A program made the position numbers and the translations under genes. 5,687 nucleotides of DNA, taken from an uncultured Methanobrevibacter sp. (lineage in GTDB: Archaea > Methanobacteriota > Methanobacteria > Methanobacteriales > Methanobacteriaceae). Under the pieces are notes generated by a model, which searched no databases, was not told the origin of the DNA, and saw only the letters and a list, made by a program, of their open reading frames with translations. The stretch lies in the NCBI RefSeq assembly GCF_937906425.1, contig NZ_CALCYR010000025.1, forward strand, positions 1 through 5,687. Direction: 5' to 3'. Below are positions 5,398-5,687 of the stretch, one piece after another. The number at the start of each line of letters is the position of its first letter. Positions within the stretch are counted from its first letter, which is position 1.

Positions 5398-5687
5398 ATG
5401 GAAAAAAATTATCGGCATGAAGTAAAACATGCAATATCTTACGCAGACTTAATTGCCATCAGGCAACGAATGTCTGCTATCACAACCCCGGATCCGCACG
5501 CGATAGATGGTAAATACCTGATAAGAAGTCTTTATTTTGACAATTTATATGATAAAGCACTTCGAGAAAAAATAGATGGTGTAAATGCCAGAGAAAAATT
5601 TCGAATAAGGTATTACAACTTAGACCCTACAATTATTCATCTGGAAAAGAAAAGCAAGCTTAATGGTCTTGGAACCAAGTACAAGGC
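5398..5687 (+). CDS. VTC-type polyphosphate polymerase domain protein, 5' part
   Basis: The frame starts at ATG 5398, six bases after AGGAG, and is still open at the window end after 96 full codons, so the C-terminus is not seen. The protein opens with YRHEVKH, continues with KYLIRSLYFDN (about 40-50), REKFRIRYYN (about 66-75) and HLEKKSK (about 81-87). These are the alternating basic and acidic strand motifs lining the tunnel of the VTC/CYTH-like domain, which in yeast Vtc4 makes polyphosphate from ATP. Bacterial relatives are annotated as polyphosphate polymerase or VTC domain proteins and often sit near DUF4956 membrane proteins and CotH-like proteins, none of which is visible here. The wording resembles the clostridial subfamily. 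Arginine codons are half CGN (4 of 8), unlike the genes at the left. The domain call is strong; polyphosphate synthesis by this protein is inferred. Confidence 0.88.
   Translation, partial: MEKNYRHEVKHAISYADLIAIRQRMSAITTPDPHAIDGKYLIRSLYFDNLYDKALREKIDGVNAREKFRIRYYNLDPTIIHLEKKSKLNGLGTKYK

Overview
The window looks like the chromosome of a gut or rumen methanogen close to Methanobrevibacter (Methanobacteriales). The evidence is very AT-rich DNA with long A/T-only spacers, a type I 3-dehydroquinase with short archaeal-style leader signals, a 700-residue secreted Ig-repeat adhesin-like protein of the kind these methanogens carry in large numbers, and almost exclusive AGA/AGG use for arginine (20 of 22 Arg codons in the first three genes). 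The genus is an inference from gene style; no rRNA is present.

Layout. Positions 1-207 are A-rich non-coding DNA. On the minus strand come an unassigned 240-residue acidic protein (208-930) and, upstream of it in the same direction, aroD (994-1677, possibly 1689). They may be cotranscribed from a TATA-like element near 1724-1733. Positions 1741-2131 are non-coding and hold seven tandem 10-bp A-tract repeats plus the adhesin gene's terminator. The adhesin gene (2132-4234, minus) has a signal peptide, an acidic linker, Ig-like repeats rich in N-glycosylation sequons, and a lysine-rich C-terminus with no acidic residues. Upstream of it, 4235-4691 holds a palindrome and three tandem ~50-bp repeats, each with a TATA-like core.

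From about 4692 the character changes. On the minus strand lies a complete HPr phosphocarrier gene (4809-5066) with the phosphorylatable His15 but Ala at position 46. It is followed 18 nt later by an intact ribosome-binding site and only the first ~25 recognisable codons of PTS enzyme I, which then runs into AT-rich DNA and stops (4692-4790). Diverging on the plus strand is the 5' part of a VTC-type polyphosphate polymerase domain gene (5398 to the window end). HPr, enzyme I and this VTC subfamily are typical of Clostridia, and arginine codons here are mixed (6 of 15 CGN).

The most interesting reading is that 4692-5687 is the edge of DNA acquired from a bacterium, with the PTS operon broken at the edge. 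The competing reading, a chimeric contig, must be excluded first. The left part does ordinary work: aromatic amino-acid biosynthesis and a cell-surface protein. The right part would bring an orphan HPr and a polyphosphate-related protein, with no enzyme I visible in this window.
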